Shown: positions 15,709 to 24,184 of the stretch, piece after piece
How positions within the stretch are numbered: position 1 is the first letter of the stretch
Layout: each line of letters begins with the position of its first letter
Assembly: GCA_003220345.1 (NCBI GenBank)
Contig: QHSC01000088.1
Location: forward strand, 1-37,593
Length of the DNA: 37,593 nt
Source of the DNA: Candidatus Rokuibacteriota bacterium
Lineage (GTDB): Bacteria > Methylomirabilota > Methylomirabilia > Rokubacteriales > CSP1-6
Direction of reading: 5' to 3'
Notes under the pieces: model-generated
Told to the model about the DNA's origin: nothing
The model's database searches: none
Seen by the model: only the letters and a program-made list of their open reading frames with translations
Position numbers and translations under genes: made by a program

Positions 15709-16863
15709 TTGACCACGTCCAAGACGACGCCGTTCACCATCGCCGTTCCCCAGGCCGTGCTCGACGATCTCCGCGAGCGCCTGGCGCGTACGCGCTTCCC
15801 TGATCAGCCACCCGGCGCCCCGTGGGCCTATGGCACGGATCTCGGCTACCTGCGCGAGCTCGTCTCCTACTGGCAGACCCGCTACGACTGGCGCAAGCAC
15901 GAGGCCGAGCTCAACGGTTTCCGTCAGTTCACGGCCCCGGTGGCCGGAATCAGCGTGCACTTCCTCCACGAGGAAGGCCGCGGGCCCTCGCCCCTGCCCC
16001 TCATCCTTTCCCACGGCTGGCCCGGCTCGGTGTGGGAGTTCCACAAGATCATTCCCATGCTGACCGATCCCGCCCGCTTCGGCGGCGACGCGCGCGATGC
16101 CTTCACCGTGGTGGCGCCGTCGCTGCCCGGCTACGGCTTCTCCTTCGCGCCGGGGCAGGCCCGCTTCGGCATCACCGAGATCGCGGATGCCTGGGCGCAG
16201 CTCATGACCGACGTGCTCGGCTATCGTCGCTTCGCGGCCCAGGGCGGCGACTGGGGCGGCTTCATCACCTCGCGGCTGGGCGCCGCCTATCCCGAGCGCC
16301 TGGCCGGCATTCACGTGAATCTCCTCTCGCTCCGACGCGATCTCCCGCGTCCCGACAAGCCGACGCCGGAGGAGCGCGCGTACCTGGACGATCTCGGAAA
16401 ATGGCTGCGCGAGGAAACGGGCTACCAGTGGATCCAGGGCACCAAGCCCCAGACCCTCGCCTATGGCCTCACCGACTCGCCCGCGGGGCTCGCCGCGTGG
16501 ATCGTCGAGAAGTTCAGGACGTGGAGCGACTGTGGCGGCGACGTCGAGCGCAGCTTCTCCAAGGACGAGCTGCTGACGAACGTGATGCTGTACTGGGTCA
16601 CGGGGGCGATCGGCTCGTCCTTCTGGCCCTACTACGCCCGCTACCACGCACCCTGGCCCATCGCCGACGGCCAGCGCATCGAGGTGCCCACGGCCTACGC
16701 CGACTTCCCGAAAGAGATCATCCGCCCGCCGCGCTCGTGGGCGGAGCGCGTCTACAACATCAAGCGCTGGACGGTGATGGCGTCGGGCGGCCACTTCGCG
16801 GCCCTCGAGGAGCCCAGGCTCCTCGCCGAGGACATCCGCGCTTTCTTCCGCGACCTGAGGTGA
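15709..16863 (+). CDS. epoxide hydrolase (EHN-domain alpha/beta hydrolase)
   Basis: A 384-residue protein of the microsomal/juvenile-hormone-type epoxide hydrolase family. It converts epoxides to diols through a covalent aspartyl ester. The EHN domain occupies about residues 7-115 (PFTIAVPQAVLDDLRERLARTRFP is its start). The oxyanion loop is HGWPGS at 102-107. The nucleophile is Asp181 in GGDWGG, and the general base is His362 in GGHFAALEEP. No signal or membrane segment is evident, unlike mammalian mEH. The start is TTG at 15709 with AAAGGGGA about 7 bases upstream; no ATG gives the conserved N-terminus. The LLM oxidoreductase follows after 16 bases, so the two are probably cotranscribed. 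Such a monooxygenase could supply an epoxide, which is inference. Confidence 0.93.
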   Translation: MTTSKTTPFTIAVPQAVLDDLRERLARTRFPDQPPGAPWAYGTDLGYLRELVSYWQTRYDWRKHEAELNGFRQFTAPVAGISVHFLHEEGRGPSPLPLILSHGWPGSVWEFHKIIPMLTDPARFGGDARDAFTVVAPSLPGYGFSFAPGQARFGITEIADAWAQLMTDVLGYRRFAAQGGDWGGFITSRLGAAYPERLAGIHVNLLSLRRDLPRPDKPTPEERAYLDDLGKWLREETGYQWIQGTKPQTLAYGLTDSPAGLAAWIVEKFRTWSDCGGDVERSFSKDELLTNVMLYWVTGAIGSSFWPYYARYHAPWPIADGQRIEVPTAYADFPKEIIRPPRSWAERVYNIKRWTVMASGGHFAALEEPRLLAEDIRAFFRDLR

Positions 16864-16879
16864 AAGAGGGGATCCCTTC

Positions 16880-17806
16880 ATGAAGCTCGGCTTCTCGCTT
16901 CCCATGGCCGGTTCGTGGGCGACGCCGCAGAATCAGATCCTCGTCGCCCAGCGCGCCGAGGCGCTCGGCTATCACTCCCTCTGGGTCTTCCAGCGCATGC
17001 TCTATCCCATCAAGCCCCAGAACGACTACCCCCCCTTGCCCGGCCAGCCCTGGCCCAAGTCCTTCGAGCGCGTGATGGATCCGCTCGTCTCGCTCGCCTT
17101 CGTGGCCGCCGTCACCTCGCGCATCAGGCTGGGCACGAGCGTGCTGATCGTGCCGTACTACACCCCCGTCATGCTCGCCAAGCAGCTCGCCACGCTCGAC
17201 ATCGTCTCGGGCGGGCGGCTGGACGTGGGCCTGGGGCTCGGCTGGTCCAAGGACGAGTTCGACGCCGTCGGTGTGCCGCACGAGGGTCGAGGCAAGCGCG
17301 CCGACGAGTTCTTGCGTTGCCTCAAGGCCATCTGGACCGAGGACCCCGTCGAGTTCAAGGGCGAGTTCTACTCGGTCCCGCGCGCCAGGGTGGAGCCTCG
17401 GCCCGTCCAGCGCCCGCATCCGCCCATCACCATCGGCGGCTACGGTCCCACCGTGATCCGTCGCGCCGTCACCTATGACGGCTTCAACGGCGGCAATGTG
17501 CCGCTGGGTCAGGTCGCCCCGCTCGTCAAGGAGATCAAGGCGGCGGCCGAGGCGGCGGGGCGAGATCCCGCGACGCTCCAGATCGTCTCGCGCGGCAGCT
17601 TCCAGCTCCACGCGACGCCCAAGGGCCCCGACCGGCGTCCGCTCTGGGGCTCCCTGGCCGAGATCCGCCAGGACGTGGAGCGCTACGCGGAAGCCGGTCT
17701 CACCGAGCTGTTCCTGGAGGCCAACTTCGATCCCCGGGGCGTCACCCTGGAGGGCGCGCTCGAGGTGCTCGAAGCCCTCGCTCCGGAGTCAGGTCTTGCA
17801 ATATGA
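16880..17806 (+). CDS. LLM class flavin-dependent oxidoreductase (F420/FMN)
   Basis: A 308-residue luciferase-like TIM-barrel protein. KLGFSLPMAGSWATP is the first strand, and LATLDIVSGGRLDVGLGLGWSKDEFDAVGV at about 95-125 is the hallmark block. PPITIGGYGPTVIRRA follows, as in the F420-dependent TIGR-type subfamilies. The ATG at 16880 has GAGGGG about 8 bases upstream and follows the epoxide hydrolase stop by 16 bases. The last codons, SGLAI and the stop, lie in a REP-like palindromic sequence (17787-17830), so the natural end of the protein may have been replaced when that repeat inserted. The cofactor and substrate are not determinable here. Confidence 0.92.
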   Translation: MKLGFSLPMAGSWATPQNQILVAQRAEALGYHSLWVFQRMLYPIKPQNDYPPLPGQPWPKSFERVMDPLVSLAFVAAVTSRIRLGTSVLIVPYYTPVMLAKQLATLDIVSGGRLDVGLGLGWSKDEFDAVGVPHEGRGKRADEFLRCLKAIWTEDPVEFKGEFYSVPRARVEPRPVQRPHPPITIGGYGPTVIRRAVTYDGFNGGNVPLGQVAPLVKEIKAAAEAAGRDPATLQIVSRGSFQLHATPKGPDRRPLWGSLAEIRQDVERYAEAGLTELFLEANFDPRGVTLEGALEVLEALAPESGLAI

Positions 17807-17830
17807 CAATCTCGACATGCGGGCGAGACC
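17787..17830. repeat. possible REP-like repeat at the end of the LLM gene
   Basis: The segment begins AGTCAGGTCTTGCAATATGAC and continues to a TCTCG-9-CGAGA hairpin (17810-17814 and 17824-17828). GTCA and TGAC also flank the first half. From memory, tails of the form TTGCAAGACCTGAC recur in many genomes near REP/RAYT-type repeats; I cannot confirm this here. It overlaps the LLM stop codon and lies at the convergence with the GNAT gene. Confidence 0.35.
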
Positions 17831-17838
17831 GTACGGGC

Positions 17839-18291
17839 TCAACGCGTGACACGTAAGTCGAGCGCGTGGGTGCAATCGGCTTCTCCCGCGCACGGGGCGA
17901 AGCCCAGCGATTCGTAGAGACGCGCGGCTTCGGGGTTCGCCGTGCGCAGCCGGAGGCGGTCGAACGAGCCGCGCGCCGCCCCGATCACCTCCGCCACGAG
18001 CTGCCGGCCGACCCCGTGGCGCCGATACGCCTCCAGGACGTAGAGGTGGCGCACCCGGCCCACCCGTCCCTCCGCGGTGTACGGGTCGACGTTGAGCCCG
18101 CACGCGCCGACGATCTCGCCGTTGATGCGCGCGGCGTATAGCGCCTCGCCGGGCCGATCAAAGCGGTTGGTACCACTGGCCCACTCGGCGGTCAGCCGGC
18201 GGACGAATCGGAGACCGGACCGCTCGCTTTCAGCGACCAGCGTTGTGAGCGAGGCCGGAGGCAGGTCGACAATTCGTTCAACGGTCACCAT
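17839..18291 (-). CDS. GNAT family N-acetyltransferase
   Basis: A 150-residue single GNAT domain. The central strand VGRVRHLYVLEAYRRHGVGRQLV at about 78-99 carries the acetyl-CoA pyrophosphate-binding R/Q-x-x-G-x-G/A motif (RRHGVG, residues 90-95). It is followed by LRLRTANPEAARLYESLGF, the usual motif B. The acceptor is unknown. The ATG at 18291 lies 5 bases after the stop of the kinase gene with no convincing ribosome site, so translation may depend on re-initiation from that upstream gene. It converges with the LLM oxidoreductase gene across 32 bases. Confidence 0.88.
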   Translation of the reverse strand: MVTVERIVDLPPASLTTLVAESERSGLRFVRRLTAEWASGTNRFDRPGEALYAARINGEIVGACGLNVDPYTAEGRVGRVRHLYVLEAYRRHGVGRQLVAEVIGAARGSFDRLRLRTANPEAARLYESLGFAPCAGEADCTHALDLRVTR

Positions 18292-18296
18292 CGCGA

Positions 18297-19886
18297 CTAC
18301 TGCTCGCGCAGCCAATCCGTGGCGCGCCGGGCACCGTCAGGCAGTCTCTGCGTCATGTCCACGACCAGATGTCCGACTTCCTCTCTCCTCGAGGAGGCCA
18401 TGTACTCTTCGCGCTGACGCAGGTAGGTCTCCCAGGTCGCGTCGGAGAGTCCCTCGCGCCGCTGCCGCCGGCGCTCCAGTCGCTGTCGCACGAGCTCCGC
18501 CGGCAGCTCACACTCGATCCATCGCGTGGTGGCGCCGGCCGCCGACGCCATCTCCTGCACCCGGAGGCGATCATCCTCGCGAAGAAGCGTGCCGTCGAGC
18601 ACCACGCCGCCGTCTTCGATCAGCAGTCTGCGGCCCCGTTCCACGAGTGTCTCGTACGTCCGCTGATTGGCCTCGGGCCGGTAGGCTCCCTGCCCATAGG
18701 CCGTCGCGCCCTTCTCGTGGCCGAACAGCTCCTGACGCACGGCATCGGTCGACACTACCCGGAGCCCCAGCTCCCCCGCGATGGCGCGCGCCATCGACGT
18801 CTTGCCCGTACCCGCCAGCCCCATCACCGCGATCACCATCGGACGGGGCAGAGGTGTCGCGTAGCGGCGCGCCAGCTCGAAGTACCGGGCGGCCCGCTCG
18901 GCGGCCCGGCTCTTGTCGGCCGCGCTGAACTCCGGCTCGCCCAGGCGGAAGCTGAGCACCTTGCCGCGCACGTACGCCCGATAGCATCGGTAGAACGGGA
19001 GAAGGCGAAAGAGGTGCGCGTCGCTTGCGTGCGCCTGGTAGCGCTCCGCGAAGTAGTAGCCCAGGTCGGGCCGTCCGAGCGAATCCAGATCCATGGCGAG
19101 AAAGGCCACCTCGCTGGCCACGTCGCAGCATCGGAAGCGGTCGTTGAACTCGATGCAGTCGAAGATGCAGATGCCGTCGGTGACACACACGCTCTCGCCG
19201 CGCACGTCCCCGTGCCCGTCGACGACTCTCCCCTGCCGGATGCGCTCGTCGAACACGGCACGATGGGCGCCGAGCCAGCGCGCCACCCGATCGCGAAGAA
19301 GCCGATAGGCGGGGGCGTCGATGGTTCGGCCGACGAAGGGCTCGGTCTGGGCGAAGTTCTCGTCCCAGTTGCGGCCGGCCTCCTCCCACGTGCCCCACCT
19401 GTCGATGTCCGGCCCGCGGCGGGCCGTCCGGTGAAATTCGTCCAGCCGACGCGCCACCCGCTCGATATCCGCCTCCGTGACGGAGTGCTGGCGCACCATC
19501 TCGTCCAGCATCCGCTCGGCGGGCAGCCGCTTCATGAGGACGCCATACTCGATCGCCTCGCCAGAATCCGAGAGCTGGGGCGAGCCGTCCACCTGCCCGA
19601 TTGGCTGGACCTTCAGATAGGTCTGCTCGCACAGTCGTCGATTCAGCCGGATCTCGGCCTCGCACGCGAGACGGCGCCGCTCGAGCGTGGTGTAGTCGAG
19701 AAAGCCGAAGTTCACGGGCTTCTTCAGCTTCAGCACGCGCATGCGCCCGAGGAGGACCACGGAGATGTGTGTCTGCGTCATCTCCACGGGCACGGGCCCC
19801 TCATCGGCCCATTGCGGCGCGTAGCGCAGTCTGTCCACCATGGCTAGCCAGTCTTTCAGATCGGATTTCTCGTCGCCTCTCTTCAT
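18297..19886 (-). CDS. bifunctional aminoglycoside-phosphotransferase-like / P-loop kinase protein
   Basis: A 529-residue two-domain protein. The N-terminal 340 residues form an APH-like kinase fold with the catalytic-loop HGD at 225-227 (VVDGHGDVRGESV) and the metal-binding DCIEFND at 243-249. The C-terminal domain is an AAA_33/gluconate-kinase-like P-loop kinase, with Walker A GLAGTGKTS at 356-364 and a DGTLL switch later. This pairing is a known architecture (COG2187 plus COG0645). The mycobacterial example I recall is Rv2004c of the DosR regulon. The start is ATG 19886, with a GGAG 11 bases upstream, which is weak. GNAT follows 5 bases after the stop. It is divergent from the phosphoribosyltransferase-esterase fusion. 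The phosphorylated substrate is unknown, and resistance should not be assumed. Confidence 0.88.
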   Translation of the reverse strand: MKRGDEKSDLKDWLAMVDRLRYAPQWADEGPVPVEMTQTHISVVLLGRMRVLKLKKPVNFGFLDYTTLERRRLACEAEIRLNRRLCEQTYLKVQPIGQVDGSPQLSDSGEAIEYGVLMKRLPAERMLDEMVRQHSVTEADIERVARRLDEFHRTARRGPDIDRWGTWEEAGRNWDENFAQTEPFVGRTIDAPAYRLLRDRVARWLGAHRAVFDERIRQGRVVDGHGDVRGESVCVTDGICIFDCIEFNDRFRCCDVASEVAFLAMDLDSLGRPDLGYYFAERYQAHASDAHLFRLLPFYRCYRAYVRGKVLSFRLGEPEFSAADKSRAAERAARYFELARRYATPLPRPMVIAVMGLAGTGKTSMARAIAGELGLRVVSTDAVRQELFGHEKGATAYGQGAYRPEANQRTYETLVERGRRLLIEDGGVVLDGTLLREDDRLRVQEMASAAGATTRWIECELPAELVRQRLERRRQRREGLSDATWETYLRQREEYMASSRREEVGHLVVDMTQRLPDGARRATDWLREQ

Positions 19887-20079
19887 CGGTCGTCGAGCTC
19901 CACCCGATCGGGCAGGGACGTAGTGACTGCGTAATTCTTTCCCGGCCAAGCTAGTGTGCTGCTTTTTTGCCCGCCGCGAATACCGCATTCATTTGAATCA
20001 TGGTACTGCGAGCTCGGTCTTCTTGGCATTCGCGATGCACCCGTCACGATCTGACCGGACTGCTCGAGGAGGACACATC
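19887..20079. promoter_or_regulatory. divergent intergenic region between kinase and fusion genes
   Basis: This 193-base spacer must carry promoters for both flanking genes. It contains a perfect inverted repeat ATTCA-TT-TGAAT (19987-19998) and a T6 run (19965-19970). I could not find a well-spaced -35/-10 pair on either strand. I also could not find the GGGAC-type palindrome expected for a DosR box. Confidence 0.3.
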
Positions 20080-22077
20080 ATGGCGAAGAGCACCGATCAA
20101 GAGCTCCGCTTCCACGACCGCGTGGACGCCGGCCGTCGATTGGCCGAACACCTCATGGCCTACCGGGCGGAGAATCCGTTGGTGGTGGCCCTCGCCCGCG
20201 GGGGCGTAGTCGTCGGCGAAGAAGTGGCACGGGCCCTGGGAGCGCCGCTCGAGGTCATGGTGGCGCGCAAGCTAGGGGCTCCCGGGCAGCCCGAGCTCGG
20301 TGTGGGGGCCATCGCTCCCGGCGTGAGAGTCGTGGACGAGAGGGCCGTGCGCGAGCTGGGGATCTCCGCGAAGCAACTCGAATGGATCACTGCGGCGGAG
20401 ACGGAGGAGATGGAGCGCAGGCAGCGACGGTATCGCGGCGATCGGCGCGAGATCGAGGCCAGCGATCGAACCGTCATCCTCGTCGACGATGGTCTGGCCA
20501 CGGGCGTGACGGCCCGGGCAGCCATTCACGCGCTGAGACGGCAGCGACCTCGACGCATCGTGTTCGCGGCGCCCGTGTGCGCTTCCGAGACGGCCGAGCG
20601 GCTGCGCTCCGAGGTCGACGAGGTCGTATGCGTCGCGGCCCCCAGGCAGTTCGGCGCCGTCGGTTCCTGGTACGCGGACTTCGAGCAGACGACCGACGAC
20701 GAGGTGTTGAAGATCCTCTCCCGCTCGCCACGGGAGGACCGGCCGAGGTCCGCCGTCTCGTCCCCTTCCCGCGTCGACGATCTGGTGGAGGCGTGCGGCC
20801 GGCTCGCGCGTCCCCTCGAGAGCCTGGGCGATCTCGATCCGTTGATGGAGCAGATCGGTGATGCGCGTTACGTGCTTCTGGGGGAAGCCTCGCACGGAAC
20901 CTCGGACTATTACGTGTGGCGCGCGCGAATCAGCCAGCGCCTCATCCAGGAGAAGGGCTTCTCCTTCATCGCCGTCGAGGGCGACTGGCCGGACTGCTTC
21001 CAGGTGAATCGCTACGTGAAAGGCCGCCCCGACGTCGGAGGGAACCCGCAGGCCGTGCTGCGGGGTTTCACCCGCTGGCCCACCTGGATGTGGGGCAACT
21101 GGGAGGTGGTGGCGCTTGCCGAATGGCTGCGGCGCCACAACGCGTCACGGCCCGAACAGCGCCGGGTCGGCTTCTACGGGCTCGATGTCTATAGCCTCTG
21201 GGAGTCACTCGACGCCGTCCTGCGCTACCTGGAGCGCGTGGACGGCCGTGCCCTGGAGGCCGCGCGTCGTGCCTACCAGTGCTTCGAGCCGTACGGCGGC
21301 GAGGGGGAGGCGTATGCCCGCGCGCGCGTGGCGCTCGTGCCCGCATCCTGCGAGCAGGAGGTCGTCGCCATGCTCACGGAGCTTCGGCGGAGCGTGCCGG
21401 CGCCAGGCGCCGGCGCCAGGGAGGCGCATTTCGCCGCCGAGCAGAACGCCCTGGTGGTTCGAGACGCCGAGAGCTACTACCAGGCCATGGTCCGGGGCGG
21501 CGAGGCTTCCTGGAACGTGCGGGACCGGCACATGGTCGACACGCTGGAGCGGATCATGCGCTTTCACGGGCCCCAGGCTCGCGCCATCGTGTGGGAGCAC
21601 AACACGCACGTCGGCGACGCCCGGGCCACCGACATGGCGCAGGCCGGCATGCTGAACGTCGGGCAGCTCGTCCGGGAGCGGCACGCTCGCGAGGGAGTGG
21701 TGCTGGTCGGGTTCAGCTCGCACCATGGCAGCGTCATCGCCGGCGCGGAGTGGGAGTCACCGATGCAGCGCATGCGCGTTCCCCCAGGCCGGCCCGGGAG
21801 CTGGGAAGACGTGCTGCACCGAACGGGCCGCCCGCGCGCGCTCTTCCCGCTGGGCGGTGACGAGGCACACGCGGATGCTTTCATGGACGTGCGGCCTCAT
21901 CGCGCCATCGGCGTCGTCTACGATCCTGATCGCGAGCGCGGAAACTACGTGCCCACCGTGCTCCCGCGCCGCTACGACGCGCTGATCTACCTCGACGAAA
22001 CCCATGCCCTCCACCCGCTCCCGCTCGAGCCGAGGCCGGATGGTGAGCCACCCGAGACTTTTCCCTGGGGCATGTGA
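20080..22077 (+). CDS. phosphoribosyltransferase-erythromycin esterase family fusion
   Basis: A 665-residue fusion. Residues about 10-215 are a type I phosphoribosyltransferase (COG1926) with the PRPP loop VILVDDGLATGVT at 132-144. Residues about 230-660 are an erythromycin-esterase homologue (COG2312) with GEASHG at 268-273, whose His272 corresponds to the putative catalytic His, and WEHNTHVGD later. The GAGGAGG site before the ATG at 20080 fixes the start. The same fusion occurs in Mycobacterium tuberculosis as Rv2030c (681 residues, DosR regulon, from memory). True macrolide esterase activity is unproven for this branch, and a role in stress physiology is more likely. No truncation is seen. 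Confidence 0.92.
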   Translation: MAKSTDQELRFHDRVDAGRRLAEHLMAYRAENPLVVALARGGVVVGEEVARALGAPLEVMVARKLGAPGQPELGVGAIAPGVRVVDERAVRELGISAKQLEWITAAETEEMERRQRRYRGDRREIEASDRTVILVDDGLATGVTARAAIHALRRQRPRRIVFAAPVCASETAERLRSEVDEVVCVAAPRQFGAVGSWYADFEQTTDDEVLKILSRSPREDRPRSAVSSPSRVDDLVEACGRLARPLESLGDLDPLMEQIGDARYVLLGEASHGTSDYYVWRARISQRLIQEKGFSFIAVEGDWPDCFQVNRYVKGRPDVGGNPQAVLRGFTRWPTWMWGNWEVVALAEWLRRHNASRPEQRRVGFYGLDVYSLWESLDAVLRYLERVDGRALEAARRAYQCFEPYGGEGEAYARARVALVPASCEQEVVAMLTELRRSVPAPGAGAREAHFAAEQNALVVRDAESYYQAMVRGGEASWNVRDRHMVDTLERIMRFHGPQARAIVWEHNTHVGDARATDMAQAGMLNVGQLVRERHAREGVVLVGFSSHHGSVIAGAEWESPMQRMRVPPGRPGSWEDVLHRTGRPRALFPLGGDEAHADAFMDVRPHRAIGVVYDPDRERGNYVPTVLPRRYDALIYLDETHALHPLPLEPRPDGEPPETFPWGM

Positions 22078-22249
22078 CCGCTGAATCCGCCGACGTCGCC
22101 TCCATTCGCGCCCTCAGGCGGCAACGAGGCGGCTTCACGAGAGAGTGGCCGGCCCGTTGCCGGTTCGCGTCGAACCCGCCTCCGAGCCATCTTGGCCCAA
22201 CCCAAGATGACATGGCCGGACCCGTCATCGCATAAGATTACAGGTGACG

Positions 22250-23125
22250 ATGAGTGTGTCGACGTCGACGATCCGCTGTCCCGTGTGCGTGGACTCCGCG
22301 ACCTCGCGCTGGGGCTCCCGAGGGGGCCACGCCATCTTCGAGTGTGGCGCGTGCGGGCTGACCTTCTTCGACCTCTCGAGCTTCACGGCCCACGACTATC
22401 GAGACTACTACCGCTACACGGAAACCTGGAGCGAGACCGACATCGTGTACGAGGTCGAGGTGCGGCGACGGCGGACCGTCCGACAGCTCCGACGCCTCGC
22501 CTCCATGATCCCCGGCCGCCGCCTGCTCGACATCGGGGCGGGGCCCGGATACTTCTGCCGCATCGCCCTCGACGAGGGCTGGGACGCCGAGGGAGTGGAG
22601 ATCTCGGCGCGGGCCGTGGAGATCGGCCGGGACCGGCTCGGCGTGAGCTACATCGATCTCGAGGCGGTGCCCGCGGCCAGTGTGGACGTCGTCTGCTGCC
22701 GCCACGTGGTCGAGCACGTGGCGGATCCGCTCGGCCTTCTCCGGGCGCTTCGGCGAGTGCTCAAGCCCGGCGGCGTGCTCGTCGTCCACGCTCCCCACCG
22801 GGAGCCCTTGAGCTTTGTCCTGCGAAATCGGCTCCTCCGCCGGCCGGACACGCTGTGCGCCCTCTACCTGCCGGACCACGTGCTGGGCTTCACCGGCTCA
22901 TCGCTGGCGCGAGTGGCAAAGCGAGCGGGCTTCGACGCGCTCTCCGTGGAGACCACCGGCAAGTGGAGCGCCTATTCCGATCCCTTCTTCCTCCGCCATC
23001 ACATCCGCCAGCGGACCTTCCTGACCCTGTCCCGTCACGTCACGCGTCAACTCGTGGACAGCGTGGGCGTCTGGCTTGGCCAGGGCGACTGGGTCGTGGG
23101 CCATTTCCGGAAGTCACCGGACTAG
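22250..23125 (+). CDS. class I SAM-dependent methyltransferase with N-terminal zinc ribbon
   Basis: A 291-residue methyltransferase. Four cysteines (10, 13, 32, 35: RCPVC and ECGACG) form a treble-clef/zinc-ribbon head. The SAM-binding motif I is LLDIGAGPGYF at 92-102, and VDVVCCRHVVEHVADPLGLLRALRRVLKPGGVLVV is motifs II-III. This architecture is common among sugar or small-molecule methyltransferases in surface-polysaccharide loci, and the large glycan operon lies 2.5 kb away. The ATG at 22250 has AGGTG upstream; a GTG at 22244 is an alternative 2 codons earlier. The 22078-22249 spacer has only an imperfect long hairpin (GAGGCGG 22126-22132 with CCGCCTC 22176-22182). The stop overlaps the convergent membrane-protein gene. 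Confidence 0.88.
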   Translation: MSVSTSTIRCPVCVDSATSRWGSRGGHAIFECGACGLTFFDLSSFTAHDYRDYYRYTETWSETDIVYEVEVRRRRTVRQLRRLASMIPGRRLLDIGAGPGYFCRIALDEGWDAEGVEISARAVEIGRDRLGVSYIDLEAVPAASVDVVCCRHVVEHVADPLGLLRALRRVLKPGGVLVVHAPHREPLSFVLRNRLLRRPDTLCALYLPDHVLGFTGSSLARVAKRAGFDALSVETTGKWSAYSDPFFLRHHIRQRTFLTLSRHVTRQLVDSVGVWLGQGDWVVGHFRKSPD

Positions 23126-24171
23126 GCGCCGGCTATGGACTCGGCCGGGCAGGCCCCTTGCTCGCCCATTCGCGCTTTCTCCTCCACGGCCAGGCAGAAG
23201 TCCTGGGTCTTCTTCTTGAACAGCTTGCTGAGATCGTCGGAGAATCCGAATACGGCCCAGGGCGCGCGCTCGGCCGCGAAGGCCAGCACCGCGTCCACCT
23301 TCTTCTCGCGTCCCCTGACTTCCGCGGCTCCACCGTAGCAGGCGAGGACAGCCGCGTACGACTTGCCCGTCGGGATGAAGTTGACGCTGTGCTTGGTGAC
23401 GCGCTTGTAGGCCCACAGCAAGTCCGCGTGTCGGAGCAGATCGAACCTGAACACCGTCCGCTGGATCAGATACTTGTCGGTCACGAGCCACCCGCCGCCC
23501 TTGTGGCGGGGCGACTCCGACTCGCGTTTGGCATCGAGAGCAATGCCGAGCGGATCGCCCCAGGAGGCTACTCGCTTCACGAGAGGGTGTGAGGAGGGAG
23601 CGTGAAGATATCGCCACGCCGGCAGCCCATACCGCCAGAACAGGAAGCCCAGCACGAGCGCGGCCCCGATGGCGATGTATCCGGGGAGCCGGAACGCCCC
23701 GTCATCGACAAAGTACGGGTAGAAGCGGCTCTCGATCGCCGCCACCCCCGGTCTTCCGAATAGCTGCCTTCGAAGGTCTCCGGGCATCCTGACGAGCTCG
23801 CCCTCTGCCGTCGTGGGAGCCCCTGCGGCGCTCTTCACCACGAGCAGCCGGTCACCGACCACCAGGGCAAAGTATGCGGCGGAGACCGAACGGCTCGTCT
23901 CCACGCCTCCGCGCTTGTGAATCGTCACCTGCTGAACGCCGGTGTCGAGCGCCCTGGACCCTGTCACCTTCACGAAATAGCGCGGCGCCGTCGTCACGTC
24001 GGTGACCGAATCCAGGTAGGGCTGGCCGACCTCGAACGGTCCCATCACGAAGTTCCGGACGTAACGGTGCTGGGCGGCGGCGAAGAGCACCGCGCCGCAG
24101 AGGATGAGCCCCCACGCGAGCACGCGCCGGCGGCACGTCATCCGAATCATCGGGTGGACCCACGTGTCCAC
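23122..24171 (-). CDS. membrane protein of unknown function, two transmembrane helices
   Basis: A 349-residue protein of no family I recognise. A basic stretch (RMTCRRR) precedes a hydrophobic helix at about 17-34. A domain of about 125 residues follows, probably outside the membrane. A second helix is at about 163-183 (IAIGAALVLGFLFWRYGL). The C-terminal soluble domain, with GGGWLVTDKYLIQRTVFRFDLLRHADLLWAYKR, has the look of the PH-like domains seen in bacterial two-helix envelope proteins. The start is taken as GTG 24171 with AGGAG 10 bases upstream; ATG 24150 is possible. It lies 13 bases after the geranylgeranyl-reductase-like gene, and its stop overlaps the convergent methyltransferase stop by 4 bases. 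Confidence 0.75.
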   Translation of the reverse strand: MDTWVHPMIRMTCRRRVLAWGLILCGAVLFAAAQHRYVRNFVMGPFEVGQPYLDSVTDVTTAPRYFVKVTGSRALDTGVQQVTIHKRGGVETSRSVSAAYFALVVGDRLLVVKSAAGAPTTAEGELVRMPGDLRRQLFGRPGVAAIESRFYPYFVDDGAFRLPGYIAIGAALVLGFLFWRYGLPAWRYLHAPSSHPLVKRVASWGDPLGIALDAKRESESPRHKGGGWLVTDKYLIQRTVFRFDLLRHADLLWAYKRVTKHSVNFIPTGKSYAAVLACYGGAAEVRGREKKVDAVLAFAAERAPWAVFGFSDDLSKLFKKKTQDFCLAVEEKARMGEQGACPAESIAGA

Positions 24172-24184
24172 GCGCTTTCCGCTC

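Noticed and set aside
18297..19886. Aminoglycoside resistance call for the APH-like domain
   Set aside because: The HGD and metal motifs show a kinase fold only. The COG2187-type architecture with a P-loop kinase is not a known aminoglycoside-modifying enzyme.
19961..19975. T6 run as a rho-independent terminator
   Set aside because: Only a 3-bp stem can form before it, and it lies between divergent starts rather than after a gene.
20080..22077. Macrolide-resistance gene call for the erythromycin esterase domain
   Set aside because: The domain belongs to the broad COG2312 group fused to a phosphoribosyltransferase, for which macrolide hydrolysis is not established. Naming it ereA/ereB would overstate the evidence.
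22078..22249. GAGGCGG/CCGCCTC inverted repeat as a terminator or RNA element
   Set aside because: The arms are short, 43 bases apart, and no U-run follows; too weak to call.
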